Shown: piece by piece, positions 1 to 12,400 of the stretch
How positions within the stretch are numbered: the first letter of the stretch is position 1
Layout of the letters: each line of letters begins with the position of its first letter
Assembly (NCBI RefSeq): GCF_008831285.2
Contig: NC_045150.1
Location: forward strand, 9,560,001 to 9,624,000
DNA: 64,000 nucleotides
Direction of reading: 5' to 3'
DNA from: Nymphaea colorata
Taxonomy: Eukaryota; Streptophyta; Magnoliopsida; Nymphaeales; Nymphaeaceae
Made by a program: the position numbers and the translations under genes
Notes under the pieces: generated by a model
What the model was told of the DNA's origin: nothing
Databases searched by the model: none
The model's input: only the letters and a program-made list of their open reading frames with translations

Positions 1-1234
1 GCGGACCCCCATATGTGGCGCTCCATTACCATTTACTTTGAGATTTTTCAATTACAACCTGCATTTTCTCCATATTTTAAAAAGCGGAACCTCATTTACA
101 ACATGACCAGGCCATGCAAGGGTTTTTTACTCAAGTCAACAACGGAACACCAGTTATATAATTTTAGATTTTCAAGAGGTATTTGTTATATAGTTTTAGA
201 TTTTTAAAGAGCACCTGTATGTAAATAAAAAAATGTCATGAAATTTAAATATAAAAATAACTATTTTATGTGGGCAGTTTCCCACGCAATTACATCTGGG
301 ATATTTAAATGTTGGGGAAGCTGGTATAAATTTCATGTAAAAGGGTGGGCCTGAATGATAAATTCTGTTCCTTTGGGGGAGCCAAATGAGTTGGTGCAGT
401 AGGTTTGACTCTGGTCATCACAGCTCTCTTGGGCATCATTCCTTGTGTAAGCCAAAGGTGGCCCAAAATTTTTATATTAGAAAATTCCTTTAAAAAAATA
501 ATTTATTAGATTTTTTTCCCCTTCAAAGATTTCTCTCTCTCACACATTAGAAAATTCCTTTAAAAAATCATTAGATTTTTTTTTTCAAACATCTATGTAT
601 CTATTTATCTCTCTCTCTCTCTCTCTCTCTCAATGCTCAAGTGTTAAATGCAAATGTCATATCATGTAGAAACTGATGGACAATGTATTCATCCCTTGCT
701 CAAGCAAGGCATGCATACAGGATGCATGGATTCTATTCAGTTATTCTATCATATCCAATTTATCAAATGTTCACATTCGGATATAAAATATTAAGACATA
801 TCAAAATCTGATTTTTAAATTTACCAACATGAGTCCGATCTAAATTCAACTTTTGGATTCACATCCAAGGCTAAATCCAACAATTAAATACACGAGTCAA
901 TCTGAATAGATTATAATAAATAAGAACCCACTTTTATAGGACATTTATTTAAAACTTAATCCAAATTTAAATCCAATTAAACATTTGTTTAAAAGCAGAA
1001 CTTAATCATGTTAATTGCTATTTCTTAAAACTCAATCCCACTTGACTTCTTCAACGGATGTTTAACTCTTTTCCATATCGACTTTTTAAATCAATTCATT
1101 CGGATACCCTGTCCAAATGACATCCCTAGATTTGACATAATCCGTTCAAGCAGTAGGAGAGCCACATGGTTGCTCACACTAACCTCACAAAATTTGCTGA
1201 TTTTTATGTTAATGGTTTGATATATTTTATTGTT

Positions 1235-1268
<34 letters not shown>

Positions 1269-1788
1269 ATCCTAAAAATATTAAAGTTATTGAATTAGTG
1301 CCCTTTCAGCTAAAATTTCTAGAGATCCGTTTGTGAGTACTATCCTTCCTCTCCATACTATTGTGCTAACCCGCTCACTTGTGAAAATAAAATGAAACCA
1401 ACAGAAGAAGGAGGTGAAAATTTATAGATTTTTTAATAATATTAAATAATTTATAATTATTTATTGATTACTTTTAAAGACACTAAATGAAAAAAAAAAA
1501 CAGATACAAACTTGCGGGTTTCAGCCAAATCGCCGCATCAAATACGGACGACACTGTCATTTCCTTCTCTATATATAAAGGGGCAATCATTTAATCAATT
1601 TAAGAGGGTAAGCTGTCCCGTTCAATCAAAGTGTTTCACAAGAAACAAGATGCTCGCCTCTTTCGTCGAAAGATAAATAAAGTTTGATCGATGCTTCAGC
1701 TTTCCTTCTTCCGCTTTTAATAACTTTTTTGCTTTCATGCTGCAGTGTGCATCTTATTATAGAATTATTGATATACGATCCTTTCATA

Positions 1789-1820
<32 letters not shown>

Positions 1821-2578
1821 CCTTTTGTTTCTTGTTTTCTTGAACTTCCTTTCTGTTTAAAAAACCAAGGAAAGGTGTGTCCAAAGCACCAAAATATTTT
1901 CTTGACTGGTTGCCTCCCTGTCTGCATTATTGTTGCTCATTAATGTGGTTGTTTGCTAGTGAATTTGAAAGCTACAAGCATGACACAAAAAGATTGAATG
2001 AGAAAAGGATGATTTAATCACATCACGCCCTTCTACATCATTCCACCTGTCTGCTGGTGTTTCTATTCTATCCAGCGTTGGTGGAGCCAGAAGTTTTCGA
2101 CTTATTGAGGGCACTACTACTTCAAATTTTAGACTTTAAGGGCACCAATATGTACACGGGACAAAGGTATGCAATTGCAGAAATAATTCATTATCTTTGA
2201 ACAAAATGCCAAATTCCAGCTTATAGCCTACAGGTTCCCTCAAACTTTTCATAAAAATCAAGTTATTTAAGTCAGGCTTGATGGATGACGATCAAACAAG
2301 TGAAATTTTATCATTATTTGCCGGTGGTTTAATTTGGATGATGGAACTTCCTATACTTCTTTAAAATAATGGGCTGTAAAGAGTTTCCTTACATCTCGAA
2401 ACACAGATTTTAGGCTGAAAATCTTTGGCTCAAGCCACAAAATCACCTCCAAGATAAACAACCATGCAGTAGCAAGACTAATGTAGGAAAAATGGTACCC
2501 TGACACGCCATTATTATTCAAAAATTTCATGTTCCACTTCAAATCAAGTTCCAAACAGCGCCTCTACTGCATACTTCT
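1..2578. other. Intergenic, repeat-rich, no gene seen
   Basis: No convincing coding sequence. It holds a (TC)n tract at 608-631, (TA)n tracts at 1235-1269 and 1788-1816, and an AT-rich degenerate stretch at about 760-1130 made of variants of the word 'aaatccaa'. Two pieces, about 150-300 and 2070-2170, belong to a dispersed family seen again near 3990-4100 (phrases such as 'aaagggcaccaatatgta' and 'gtgggcagtttcccac'). A promoter-like TATATATAAA lies at 1570-1579 but is followed only by very short ORFs. Confidence 0.6.
1570..1579 (+). promoter_or_regulatory. Orphan TATA-like box
   Basis: TATATATAAAGGGG is preceded by GC-richer sequence and followed about 70 bases later by a leader-like 'cacaagaaacaagatg' context. 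The ATG there opens only an 8-codon ORF. It could be the promoter of a non-coding transcript, a relic LTR promoter, or chance in an AT-rich region. Confidence 0.2.
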
Positions 2579-4517
2579 TCAGACGAGCAATACTGTCACC
2601 AGCACCTTTTCAGAGCTGCCCAAGAGAAATGGGTGTATCCCAAGAATCATCTTCCTCTCCCAATTTGTATCTGCCACACTCAAGTCCCTGCAGGCATCTG
2701 CACTGAACTCTGTCTCTCCCACCCTGACTTCTGTTCTACTTCTGTTCTATCAAATACAATCAATTGTTTCTTGGGTGTCCAATGACCCCACAGAAACTGG
2801 AGGTGTCCCAAACAAGAGTACCACATGGTTCCCATTCATTTCACCTTCGTTCCCTGTGTTCAAGACTACGCCTGTCCAGTTGATCCTGGACACGTCAATG
2901 GTTTCTGCAGTTGGTGCCTGATGATCTGGTGAGTGGTTGCTGTAATAGGCTGAAGAGGTTGGCTGCGTCTCAGCACTGGAATAGTGATGTTCTTTGTTGC
3001 TGTTTTCAAGAACTCTGTAAATTTTGAGTAGCTTAGTCCATCGACCATGCCCAAAGTGGTTAAGGGTTCTCCTGTGTAGAATCTGTACAATCGTCCTGTT
3101 TAGTACCTAGAGGCTTTCGGCCTCATGTTCGAAGTCTTGGACATGCCATGTAAAGGGCAACCTTCCACCTGTTTGACAAAATGGATTACTGTCTCTAAGC
3201 TTTGATTTTGTTTAGTAAAGAAGACAAATAACATAAGAAGAACCATTAGGAAACAGAAACATAAACATCACGTAAACAAAATCACAATAGAAACGAGCCA
3301 ATAACATTCTTGAGCTTCTATCAGCTTATGAAGAATCATGGCAGTTTGGGGACTGTAAAAAGGTTGAGTCAAGGACTGCATCTGATCAGTAGATTTGTAT
3401 TATCGTGTACTCTACAAGACTGCAACAGTGGTGACACTACATGTACCGTTCTGACTACTTGGGCCATGAAAGTGACAATAAAAGGTGATTATGCATCATT
3501 TAAATTACTGTCATACAGTGTCAGCATCGATGGTTGGATTGCGACAGTGTCCTCACAGAAACTGTCTTGATCAAACGACAAATTACTTGGCTACTCTCTC
3601 CTTCGTACCAAGTAAACTGGGTAAATATGGTACTATTGGTGAATAAAAAGGGGTGACCACGGTACGATACTAAGATGGAGCCACCGCGTTACAGAAGTCC
3701 TTTTCTGGATCATTATATTTGTGCTCTAAAATGGGTGGCACAAATTCATTACAGGAAGAAAGATGGCATCAAATGTTTGGACTGTACAGATCCCCGGTGT
3801 TACGGTGTACTGTGATTTTAAACTGGTGGGTACACAGATGCTGTATTGGATCTAACGACAAAATCTGAGATCTAACAGTACAAAGCGTTTAATGGCTTAT
3901 TTACCATGAAGATGAGGGTAGGTAGACACAAAATTCTAGCCACACAGGTCGAATGCAGCAGCAGAGTCAAGAAATTTGTGGCTAGGGAACACTAGCATAA
4001 GATTTTAATTTTTTAAAGGGCATCAATGTGTAAATGAGAAAAATCACCCAAATAAGTGCTTTTTATGGGTCTGTGTGGGGCAATTGCCCACACATGCCCG
4101 CACTTGCCACCAGGATGGTTTGAAAAGGCCCAAACGTTGTGGAGGTGCAAACACATGGAAATTAGCTAGTGAATTTACTTGCTAACATGAGTTTGCAAGC
4201 GTTTTTACGAATATCATGTTATACTGTTACATTAATATTAACTGTATTCAATCGATTAGAATATCCAAAGCAGACGTCCTAAAAAACAGATCAGGTTCAA
4301 AACATAAATTCTTCTTAGACAAGAAGAGTCTTTGGCCTCAGATAAAGGACAAGGAAAAATTTTTCTTCAAGTGATAACAAGATATATTTTCATGGTTTAT
4401 ATATGTTTGAAAAAGGTTGCTCTCGAGCTCGAAAAGACTTCTGATGCAATTGCTTTTAGAACCTAGAAATCTTCTCAATCAGTGGAATGTTAGGTTAATA
4501 TGTGTGTATATGTGCTT

Positions 4518-4519
<2 letters not shown>

Positions 4520-4554
<35 letters not shown>
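4520..4554. repeat. (GA)n microsatellite
   Basis: An uninterrupted run of about 17 GA units inside the xylosidase pseudogene, just downstream (in gene sense) of the MRLGFFDGD remnant. Confidence 0.95.
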
Positions 4555-4555
<1 letters not shown>

Positions 4556-5200
4556 AGGCTGTTGGTGCTGGTCTGAGCACATGCCATCGGGACTGCCTGT
4601 CTAAGGGGCCGTTTGAATAGGTGGAATTCAACTGTAGTAGTGGAAGTACTTCCTTAAAACTCCAGATCTCATCAAACATAGAATAAAACTCTGGAGAGTC
4701 GCCATCAAAGAAGCCAAGTCTCATAAGGACGACATGGCTGCCGATCCATGCTTTTCGACGACGGACTCCGGCATACTTGCCAGAGTGAACTGCGTTTGCT
4801 TGCAAACAAAGTTCAGTACTTATAAATCCATCTGCTTCATTGATTGCATAGTACTTCGATACTTCTGCAACATGATCGATCACATGGTCAATAGCAGGCT
4901 TGTAAATGGCTCAGGCTGGGCAGCGTGTGGATCCAAATCAATGCAGACCCCAGTGTAGGTACAGTGCAGGTGGATCTCACAGAGATTGTCTTGGGAAATG
5001 GTTAGTATGTGAGACCTTGGGATTTTCTTACCTCAAGATAAGTTAAGAAGAAATGTTTTATCAAGAGATCTGGGGAAAATATTGGCATGTATCATGTTCT
5101 AAAATATAAAAATTTTATGAAAATGTAAAGTGATGTTTTCATGTGAAGGTACATTTTTTCCCTTATAGGGAAACCCCACTATCCGGCCAAAATTAGGTTG

Positions 5201-5496
5201 GGACAAGAATAGGTCATACCGACACAGGTTGCTAGATTTGGATCCAGGTTACAGATTCCTAAACTGGAATACCCATCTTGCCTAATATCTTATTGTTTGG
5301 ACCAAGAATAGATCATACCGAGACAGGTTGCCAGATCTGGATCCAGGTTACAGATTCCTAAACTAGAATACCCATCTTGCCTAATATCTCATTGTTCGGA
5401 CCAAGGATAGGTCCTACCGACACAGGTTGCTAGATCTGGATCCAGGTTACAGATTCCTAAACTGGAATACCCATCCTGCGTAATGTCTCATTCTTT
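5201..5496. repeat. Tandem array, three copies of a 99-bp unit
   Basis: Units start at about 5201, 5299 and 5398. Each carries the shared phrases 'gacacaggttgc', 'ggatccaggttacagatt' and 'ctaatatct'. Copies differ by a few substitutions, so the array is recent but not new. It sits in an intron-like part of the xylosidase pseudogene. Confidence 0.92.
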
Positions 5497-6164
5497 AAAA
5501 GCAGTTCTAGGGCTGTTTACCTCATTGATGAATACCTTAGTAGAATACTATTTGTGATCACAGGACATCACGGTGCAAACAGTTTGGTTTTGGATTATAG
5601 AATGTTACTCTTTTGTGACTATATTGGACATGATCTCAAGGGTTGCTTGGCCATGGGAATAGTAAAAAATTGTTTCATGAATCTACCCTTCTGTAACATA
5701 GCATTAAAAAAAATGCACCCAATTTTTCAAGAAAATTCATGTACTTGTTTGTTATTGTTTCCATTGCTATTATCTATATCTGCTACAATTTTTTAGAACA
5801 GTTTGTAATTATTCTCATTGCCTAAAGGCTAATTGGCAGTAGAGACATTTTTTTAGTGTCCCATAAATCTGCCTTAAAAAGATTGTGGTAGGCTTCATTT
5901 AAAACTATTATTTCATAAACTTACTTTAATCCATGGGGTAGATTCATCTGCTGCCAAACTACCTCTAAGTGGACTAAACATTGGAGCCAGTGCGGCTGCT
6001 GCCTGCACACAGGGCCGTCTCCCACTCCCGTCCCAAGACACAAAAGGGGTTTTTATTGTTTTTGGAATAGATCTGCATTGTTAACTAGCTTCCATCTAAT
6101 AAATCCCCAACTAGTGGTACCCATATAAAAATATGTCATATTATAATTAATGTTGAGCAAAGGG

Positions 6165-6366
6165 TGGAGCTGATGGGGTTGGCAGGGGCCATGGCATTTA
6201 GAAAAATTAATATTTACCTATTAAAATTTTCAAAAATGTGAGTTTAGCACCTACAAAATTTTTGAAAAACAAGTATTGGCCTCTTGTAAAAAAAATTTAA
6301 AAATTATGTTCAGTATGTCACATGACAGTTGGGTCCCCCAAAGGCAAAATATAGCTCCGCCCCTGA
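6165..6366. mobile_element. Dispersed repeat with 'ggtggagc ... gctccgcccc' ends
   Basis: An AT-rich body of about 200 bp is bracketed by 'aagggtggagctga' and 'atagctccgcccctga', which are approximate inverted ends. Similar 'gcgaagacaggggg' / 'ggtgaagccag' boundaries occur near 56846 and 62521. It looks like a non-autonomous dispersed repeat; class and exact ends are not resolved. Confidence 0.4.
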
Positions 6367-7663
6367 ATTGGTGAGCATCCATCATGAAAATGAGGGGGAA
6401 GATCTGAGATGTCTTTAAAAAATGTGATTTAACACATTATACGGATTTTATAACAACAGACTAGAAAAACATCCATGTTCAGCACAAGACTTTGATACGT
6501 TTTTTTGTTATTTGTATCAGTCGAGTTATGAACCTGCATGTAGTACCGCGAGTTCTGAACCTGCATTTAGTGCCATAGACACAGTGTCCTCTGGAGTTGG
6601 AGCGTAATGAATAATCTCGTCTGACACCTCCAGTGCACCATAATCTGAAACTATGCACCTACAAAAAGAAACAGAAATTTAATTTGACTGTTAGGCAACC
6701 AAGGAATTGGCTTCTGCAGAATTTAAGAAAAAAGCAGCTTTTATAGTGAAAATACAGGAAGAAGTTCAGTTGCATCCATCATCATGTTCCATTCAAATTA
6801 GGGGAAGGATTTCTAATTTCAAAAATCCCAGCTTCTGCTACCAGGAAAGTTCAAAACTCACTATACCAACAGCATTTTGGCTGAAAAAGAAAGCGAAGGA
6901 AAAGTGGGTTCCTTATAGTTAGATTGAGATCTGAAGACTTTTCTGAAGTAATAATAAAGTGAATAAAGAAGGATCGTTTGAATGAAATGAATTAATAATA
7001 TGGATTTCTGCAGATGAGACACTAATGCATAATGCTGCATGGTGCATTTTGTAAGGGGGCTGATCTGTTGGGCGCGGAAATGCCGGTTTCAACTTTTGTA
7101 GCAGAAAAGCACAAGGAGATAAAGAATCTATAAATTAGGTGAGGAGGAAAGTAATCCTGAACGGTGGTTGATGGGTATCCTCCAGGGCTTGTGGTCTCAC
7201 CTGCATCAACAAACACACAAAGAATAATTGAGAAACTAAGAAAACTTGATCCAAATCATAATCTTTGTAGTGCTTACAGCAACTTGAAACCTTGAGTTTC
7301 CCGGTAGATCGGCCGGTTTCTTGCAAGCCTCTCGCATAATTCACAGCGTGCAGACTAACGACATAAGTGTCATCGCCGGCAGCTTCATGGCCCCTTCTGC
7401 CCCATCTAGAGTCGCGGTAAATTAAGGGGGCTCCAATACATCGAGCCTAGTGTTGTAAATGGCCCTTGCCTCGGTGGACACAGGTTGAGCAATGTGGTAC
7501 CAAAGCCTAGAGTTGAATGAGATGCAGTCAATATAGCTGTTGGGGAAGCCGAGTTGCACCAGGCACTGTGCCATTGAACCGAACACCATGCCCTTTTATC
7601 AGACACAACATGCACGGCTTCAGAGTGCAGACTACCAGTTGTAACCAGGCATGCTGAGCGGCC

Positions 7664-7992
7664 TAAGGCTGTACACTAATCCAGCTCGGTCAGCTCGACC
7701 TGAATCATATCTTGCTCAGCTCAAGTTTGAGTCGAGCTGTACAAAATCAGCTCGAGGTCGACTCGGTAGGCCAAATCCTAGCTCGATCTTAACTAGTTTA
7801 CCAACTCCTCACTTGTCTTGATCTGTTTTCCTGGTTTTTTTAAATTTGGAAATTACCAACCAAAAAAAAATGATAACCTAGATTAAACTAGCTTACTTGA
7901 GTTTAATAAGGTTGAGTTCATGTAACTTGAACACGACTCATTCATAAGCTCAAGTTTTCAGTCAAGCGAGCTCGACTCCTTGTACAGCCCTA
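7664..7992. mobile_element. hAT-like MITE inserted in the xylosidase pseudogene
   Basis: The 329-bp element begins TAAGGCTGTACA and ends TGTACAGCCCTA, giving 12-bp terminal inverted repeats with one mismatch. Its interior is rich in 'ctcgagctcg'-type words. The flanks GCTGAGCGGCC and GCTGAGTGGGC match at 9 of 11 bases and look like a worn target-site duplication; hAT transposases normally make 8 bp. It separates the SFTDQTKN and HGVRFNGTVPGAT parts of the former first exon. No coding capacity. Confidence 0.7.
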
Positions 7993-8358
7993 GCTGAGTG
8001 GGCACATCCACAACCTTGTCCACGGGGTGTTGAGCCTTATATCGGGGCGTGAGACGAAAAATGCATTCTTGGTTTGGTCTGTAAACGAAAGGCTGTTGTT
8101 GCAGGAAGAATAGAGGCTATGGCCGTTACCACATGTATTTTGGCACTTGCATTGCAGGGGCTGATGCAGTGGAAAAGAGGACTTCTCAAATCCACGATCG
8201 ATCCCAACCAATATTGGGATAATAGATACAGATGCAAAACGAGCGTGTAAAAGGAAAAGGAAAGCGCAAATAACCAAAATGGTACCTAAAAAAATTCGAA
8301 ATGCACTGGAAATTGGTGTTTTTGTTGCTCCACAAAAGTGGCTGGCGGTTTTACCCAT

Positions 8359-9429
8359 TTTTCTCTGTCAATCCGCATAGTAGATACGTAGAGGGAAGAA
8401 GACTACCACACATACTATTTCTGTCTTGGGTACGAAGAGTTCGGGATTAGATAAACTAAATACATTGAAAATACCCGAATCACATCAAGATGGGTGATCA
8501 TAATTCAATCACAAGTACAGTTTGGGTTTACCAGATGGTGGAAACAGCCTAGGTTGAGGTGCTGGACTAGTCGGCCGGTCATTGAAGTGGCAGAAGACCT
8601 ACCGGAACCGACTGAACCCATAATGAGCAATTGGATAAAGAAGCAATATATGGATGTCCAATGAAATTGGGGCAGATTCAAGCTCTCAACCCAGTGTGCC
8701 ACAAAATCTGACATAGATTCATCTGACACTCGGTATAAATCTCTGAACGGAAGCCCATTGCATCCCCCACAAACCACCAACGGTCCGCAAGGCCGGGCAA
8801 GAGGCAAATATGAAGTCTGAAACCATAGTCAATGCCTATTGGTCAATGCACTTCCTGATAGTGCTAGCTCTTGGGTCATCTGAGGTTACCATTCCAAGTC
8901 AAATCAATAAGAACAAAAATAATTACTGTTTCAGCGAAAAACCCAACCACATGCTGCGTTAAGGGAGGGCTTTAGTGACAAAGCCGAAAGTCTGGACTCC
9001 AGGCGCTTGAGAAAGGGAAACATAATATAAAAGCTTATTCCTGTGCGCAAGTGACCTATAATCACTTCCAATGTCAGGAACAATCGGACGTGTCTCCCGC
9101 CGGCAATGCCTATCTTGTTCACACACACACACACACATTTCCACCCTCCTTCCAATTGTTACAGAATACAGAACAGACATACAAAGAACACAAAATATTA
9201 CAAAGGCTGGCAAATGCCCTCACTGGAAATAGGATGGGAGCTCCCTACTGCCACAACGGACAAACAATTTACTGGAGAACCAGAGAAAGTTGCACGTTTT
9301 GTATCAGAGGCAAAATTCTTATGCTCCCATGAAGCCGAACTGAATCTAAAAAATGAAGATTCTGGCAATCGTGTGGAGGTCCATCAATCTTGATTGATTC
9401 CAGTAGAAGACATTACTTTATGAAACTCC
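8359..9429. other. Intergenic; pseudogene 5' side and UROD 3' side
   Basis: Upstream side of the xylosidase relic and the probable 3' UTR of the UROD gene, which ends at 9430. A (CA)n tract lies at 9120-9137. An ORF of about 100 codons on the minus strand at 8505-8807 has no family resemblance that I recognise and no gene-like context, so it is not called. Confidence 0.6.
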
Positions 9430-12400
9430 TTAAGCAACCGGCTCCAATGCCTCTACGCTGCTATTTTCATGTAGAGGTTCATACTTGAGGTCTTTCACCA
9501 CATCAAAGAAATGACCCACTGCCTCTTCTGGTGTTCCAACAAGCACGCCATGGCCAAGATTAAGAATATGCCCACTAGGACCAGCACACCTCACAACCCT
9601 GTGATGAACTCACAGAGTCAGCTCAACTGATAGCAATCAGGACAGCATGGGTGATGAAGAATGTTAGCATAAAAGCACCACGTTGAGCCAATACCGCCCA
9701 CCTTAAGGCTTAAAGTTAAAACTGTCATAACCATGCTGATGGTCTTCATTCCATAAAGTGACACTGCGACTTGCGGGATAGGTCTCTAACTTTTTGTATA
9801 TTCCAAATTAGAAGAAAAAAAAAAGAAATAAGGAAAAAGTAAAGGAGGTGCAATGCAATATAAGCGGCTTCCTCCAAATATTCCATGAAAATACTGCTCA
9901 AAATAGTATGGTATTTAATATACTCATAGCTTCTGCAATTGATGGTTAAACAATATACTCATGCAGCATTGTTTCTCCAGGCGTCTCTCTTCTGGAAACA
10001 TACTAAACACTAATCACTTTGCCCGGTCATTTATAAATTTGCCTTCGACACCAGATGAGCTTAAAAATGATCATCTTTTTTTCAAAAAAAAAAATACTTT
10101 GAACAAAATAATTGATTGAAGATTCAGTTTTTATCACAAAAAAGCAGCATTCAGGAATAGGCACTGACCTTTCAATTTCTTCAGTTATGGCCGGAAGAGG
10201 AGAAAAGAGAAAAGCTGGGTCAACATTTCCTTGAACACTAATTTCATTACCCAGTCGTTTTCTTCCATCTGCCATGTCCACAGTCCAGTCAAGGCCAATG
10301 ACATCAACTCCAGTTTCTTTCATGCGTTCAAGGAGTCCACCATTACCGTTAATGTAGAGGACCAACGGTATTCCTGGACAACTTTTTCTTACAGAACTCA
10401 CTATCTGCATAAAGAAGTATTTCCCCAGTCAAGGGACAAGACAAGTTAAAAATCCATAAAGACGGATCCAAGATCCTTCAACAAGAACAATCAAATCTGT
10501 CCAGTCACATAGAAGACAAATTTCTGGTGTCCACCTTTGAGTCTGCCACACATAGAAACCAGCAGTTTTATGTCAAAGCTTTTAAAAATTTGTAGAGAGA
10601 ACTCATCACGGTTGATAAAAGCACAAACAGAGGAAACAAGGACATAAAAAAAAATCAAAACCTTCTTGTTGAAAGCCAAGTAGCAGAATAGAAAGATTCA
10701 CCTCTTTAATATATGGTTTTGACCAAGCCTCCCACATATTAGGCGTCAACTGACCACCCCAGGAATCAAATATTTGAATGCACTGAGCACCAGCTTTTAC
10801 TTGGAAAACAATATACTCAGAGATTGCCCGCGTTAGATGAGAGAGAAGAACCCTCAAGACATTTGGAGCAGTGTAACACAATCTTTTTATTGTCTTGTAT
10901 GTGCGAGTTGTGCCTCCTTCAACAATATATGTAGCAATTGTCCATGGCGCACCTACAAAACCAAGGACAGCTGCCCCATCGCCAACCTAGAAGAAAAAGA
11001 TGACGTGAGTAGAATATCTGGAAAAGAACATCTTCAACTGCTAATTTGCATAGCCATTTGACCAATACATCACACAAGAAGATTCTCAAACAATATCCAA
11101 TCAAGTTCACTTCAGAGGTAATTTCTGAGGCATTTTACAAGCATGAGTTCTGTTGTATCATGTATGCTCCCATCAACAACAAAGACCGAGGTGATATGAA
11201 AATGTCTTCATGACATATGCAGGAGGATGCAAATTGAAACAGTAAAAAATCAGTTGATCCCAGAGCCAATATGACTTGGAAACTTCCACTCGTACAAAGT
11301 TTCTGGTTGATAATTTTGTGGTGTTTTCTTTTTTCTCTTCTTGCATAACTGTCAGTTTCATTATGCTTCATTCCTCTGTTTCCCATTGTGTCTAGTCTGC
11401 CTCAAAATAAGAACATAAAATTTATACTATATATGCATATGGTTCGATCCATCATCCTATTCCTTAACAGACATTATGGATTATAATCCCCATGAGTTCT
11501 TCAGTCTTCTTTAACTGCTGTGCAAATTTGACCATATTTGCATTTAATCCAATAGCACTTTAGGTGGAACCAGACCTAGGATGTAGACAGTTCTGATTTG
11601 AGTCTGGTACAACCTTTACCAAATTTGACTTAATTGGATTCTATGCATTTCGATTTGAATTCAGACTGAAATTCAGACTTTTTTCTCCAAAAATGAATAC
11701 GCACAAGACTAGCATAAAATCTGACGTTTATATACCATACATCTGACATTTATATTGCAATACACCCTTGTCCTCCAGGGTTCTGAACATCATAAACTAG
11801 ATAGTTCATGAACCTAGAACTTAACCTAGCTAGTATTGCAACTATTAACAGTGCATGATTTAAAACCTATGAAAGCTATCAAGTTCCACCAACCAAACCA
11901 GTCACACCTAAAGTTAATCACAGCAACAAGAAGGATATTCCATTTATCTCCCTTCTCGTTGATACTCCATTTATCTCCCTTCTCGTTGATACTTTATTCA
12001 TCCCTTCTCCTCACACTTCCCCTTCTCCTTTGATGAGAAAATCAACTTTCTATTGACAGTAACATGCTTCCAACTCTGTCTGAAACATAGGCATTTTTTT
12101 TTTCATGAGACAAGGGCATTCTGTAGAATGCATTTGAAATGGCAAGAGAAAAGAGCCATCAAATCCAAACTCCAGGTTCAATTTTCGTCCTGAAAGCAAC
12201 AAAGGAAATTCTTAGGTCTAAATTTCACCTAATCTTTCCATGTTTGCACTGACTGAACGAACAAAGAAGGGACTATCATACAGGAGTAACAGGACCGATC
12301 CAAAAGTTTCTTCCGTCACACATATGTACACTTCAATGGCTGCAGACACATATATGTATCCACACTAAAATATGAAAAGCATTTCTGCAACCATAATTAT

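Larger units (their letters stand above)
2579..8358 (-). pseudogene. Decayed beta-D-xylosidase (glycoside hydrolase family 3)
   Basis: Relic of a plant cell-wall beta-D-xylosidase/arabinofuranosidase (BXL type). Homology runs in order on the minus strand. A signal-peptide-like N-terminus and CNNSLSFTDQTKN lie at 8358-8050. HGVRFNGTVPGAT, TAILTAS, LWYHIAQPVSTEARAIYNT and YWSPL lie at about 7640-7400 in three different frames. RDSRWGR..., NYARGLQETG and LKVSSCCKHYKDYDLD lie at 7400-7245, and after an intron ALEDTHQPPFR at about 7195. VLMRLGFFDGD lies at about 4740-4705, GGRLPFTWHVQDF at about 3170-3130, and NMRP, stop, then LYRFYTG and DGLSYSKF at 3125-3020. The C-terminal FnIII-like pieces are NGNHVVLLFGTPPVSVG and CRDLSVADTNWERKMILG, ending in TGA at 2579-2581. 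There are frameshifts, a TAA at 3100-3102 and an inserted element. The catalytic middle (SDCD/GLD region) is not clearly recognisable. Introns remain, so it is a decayed gene, not a retrocopy. Confidence 0.85.

Noticed and set aside
2529-2921. 130-codon plus-strand ORF
   Set aside because: It is the antisense of the xylosidase C-terminal relic, where the true homology is on the minus strand.
8505-8807. 100-codon minus-strand ORF upstream of the xylosidase relic
   Set aside because: No family resemblance that I can defend, and no gene-like neighbours.
11440-11452. GGTTCGATCC resembling a tRNA T-loop
   Set aside because: No acceptor stem, D-arm or anticodon arm can be drawn around it.
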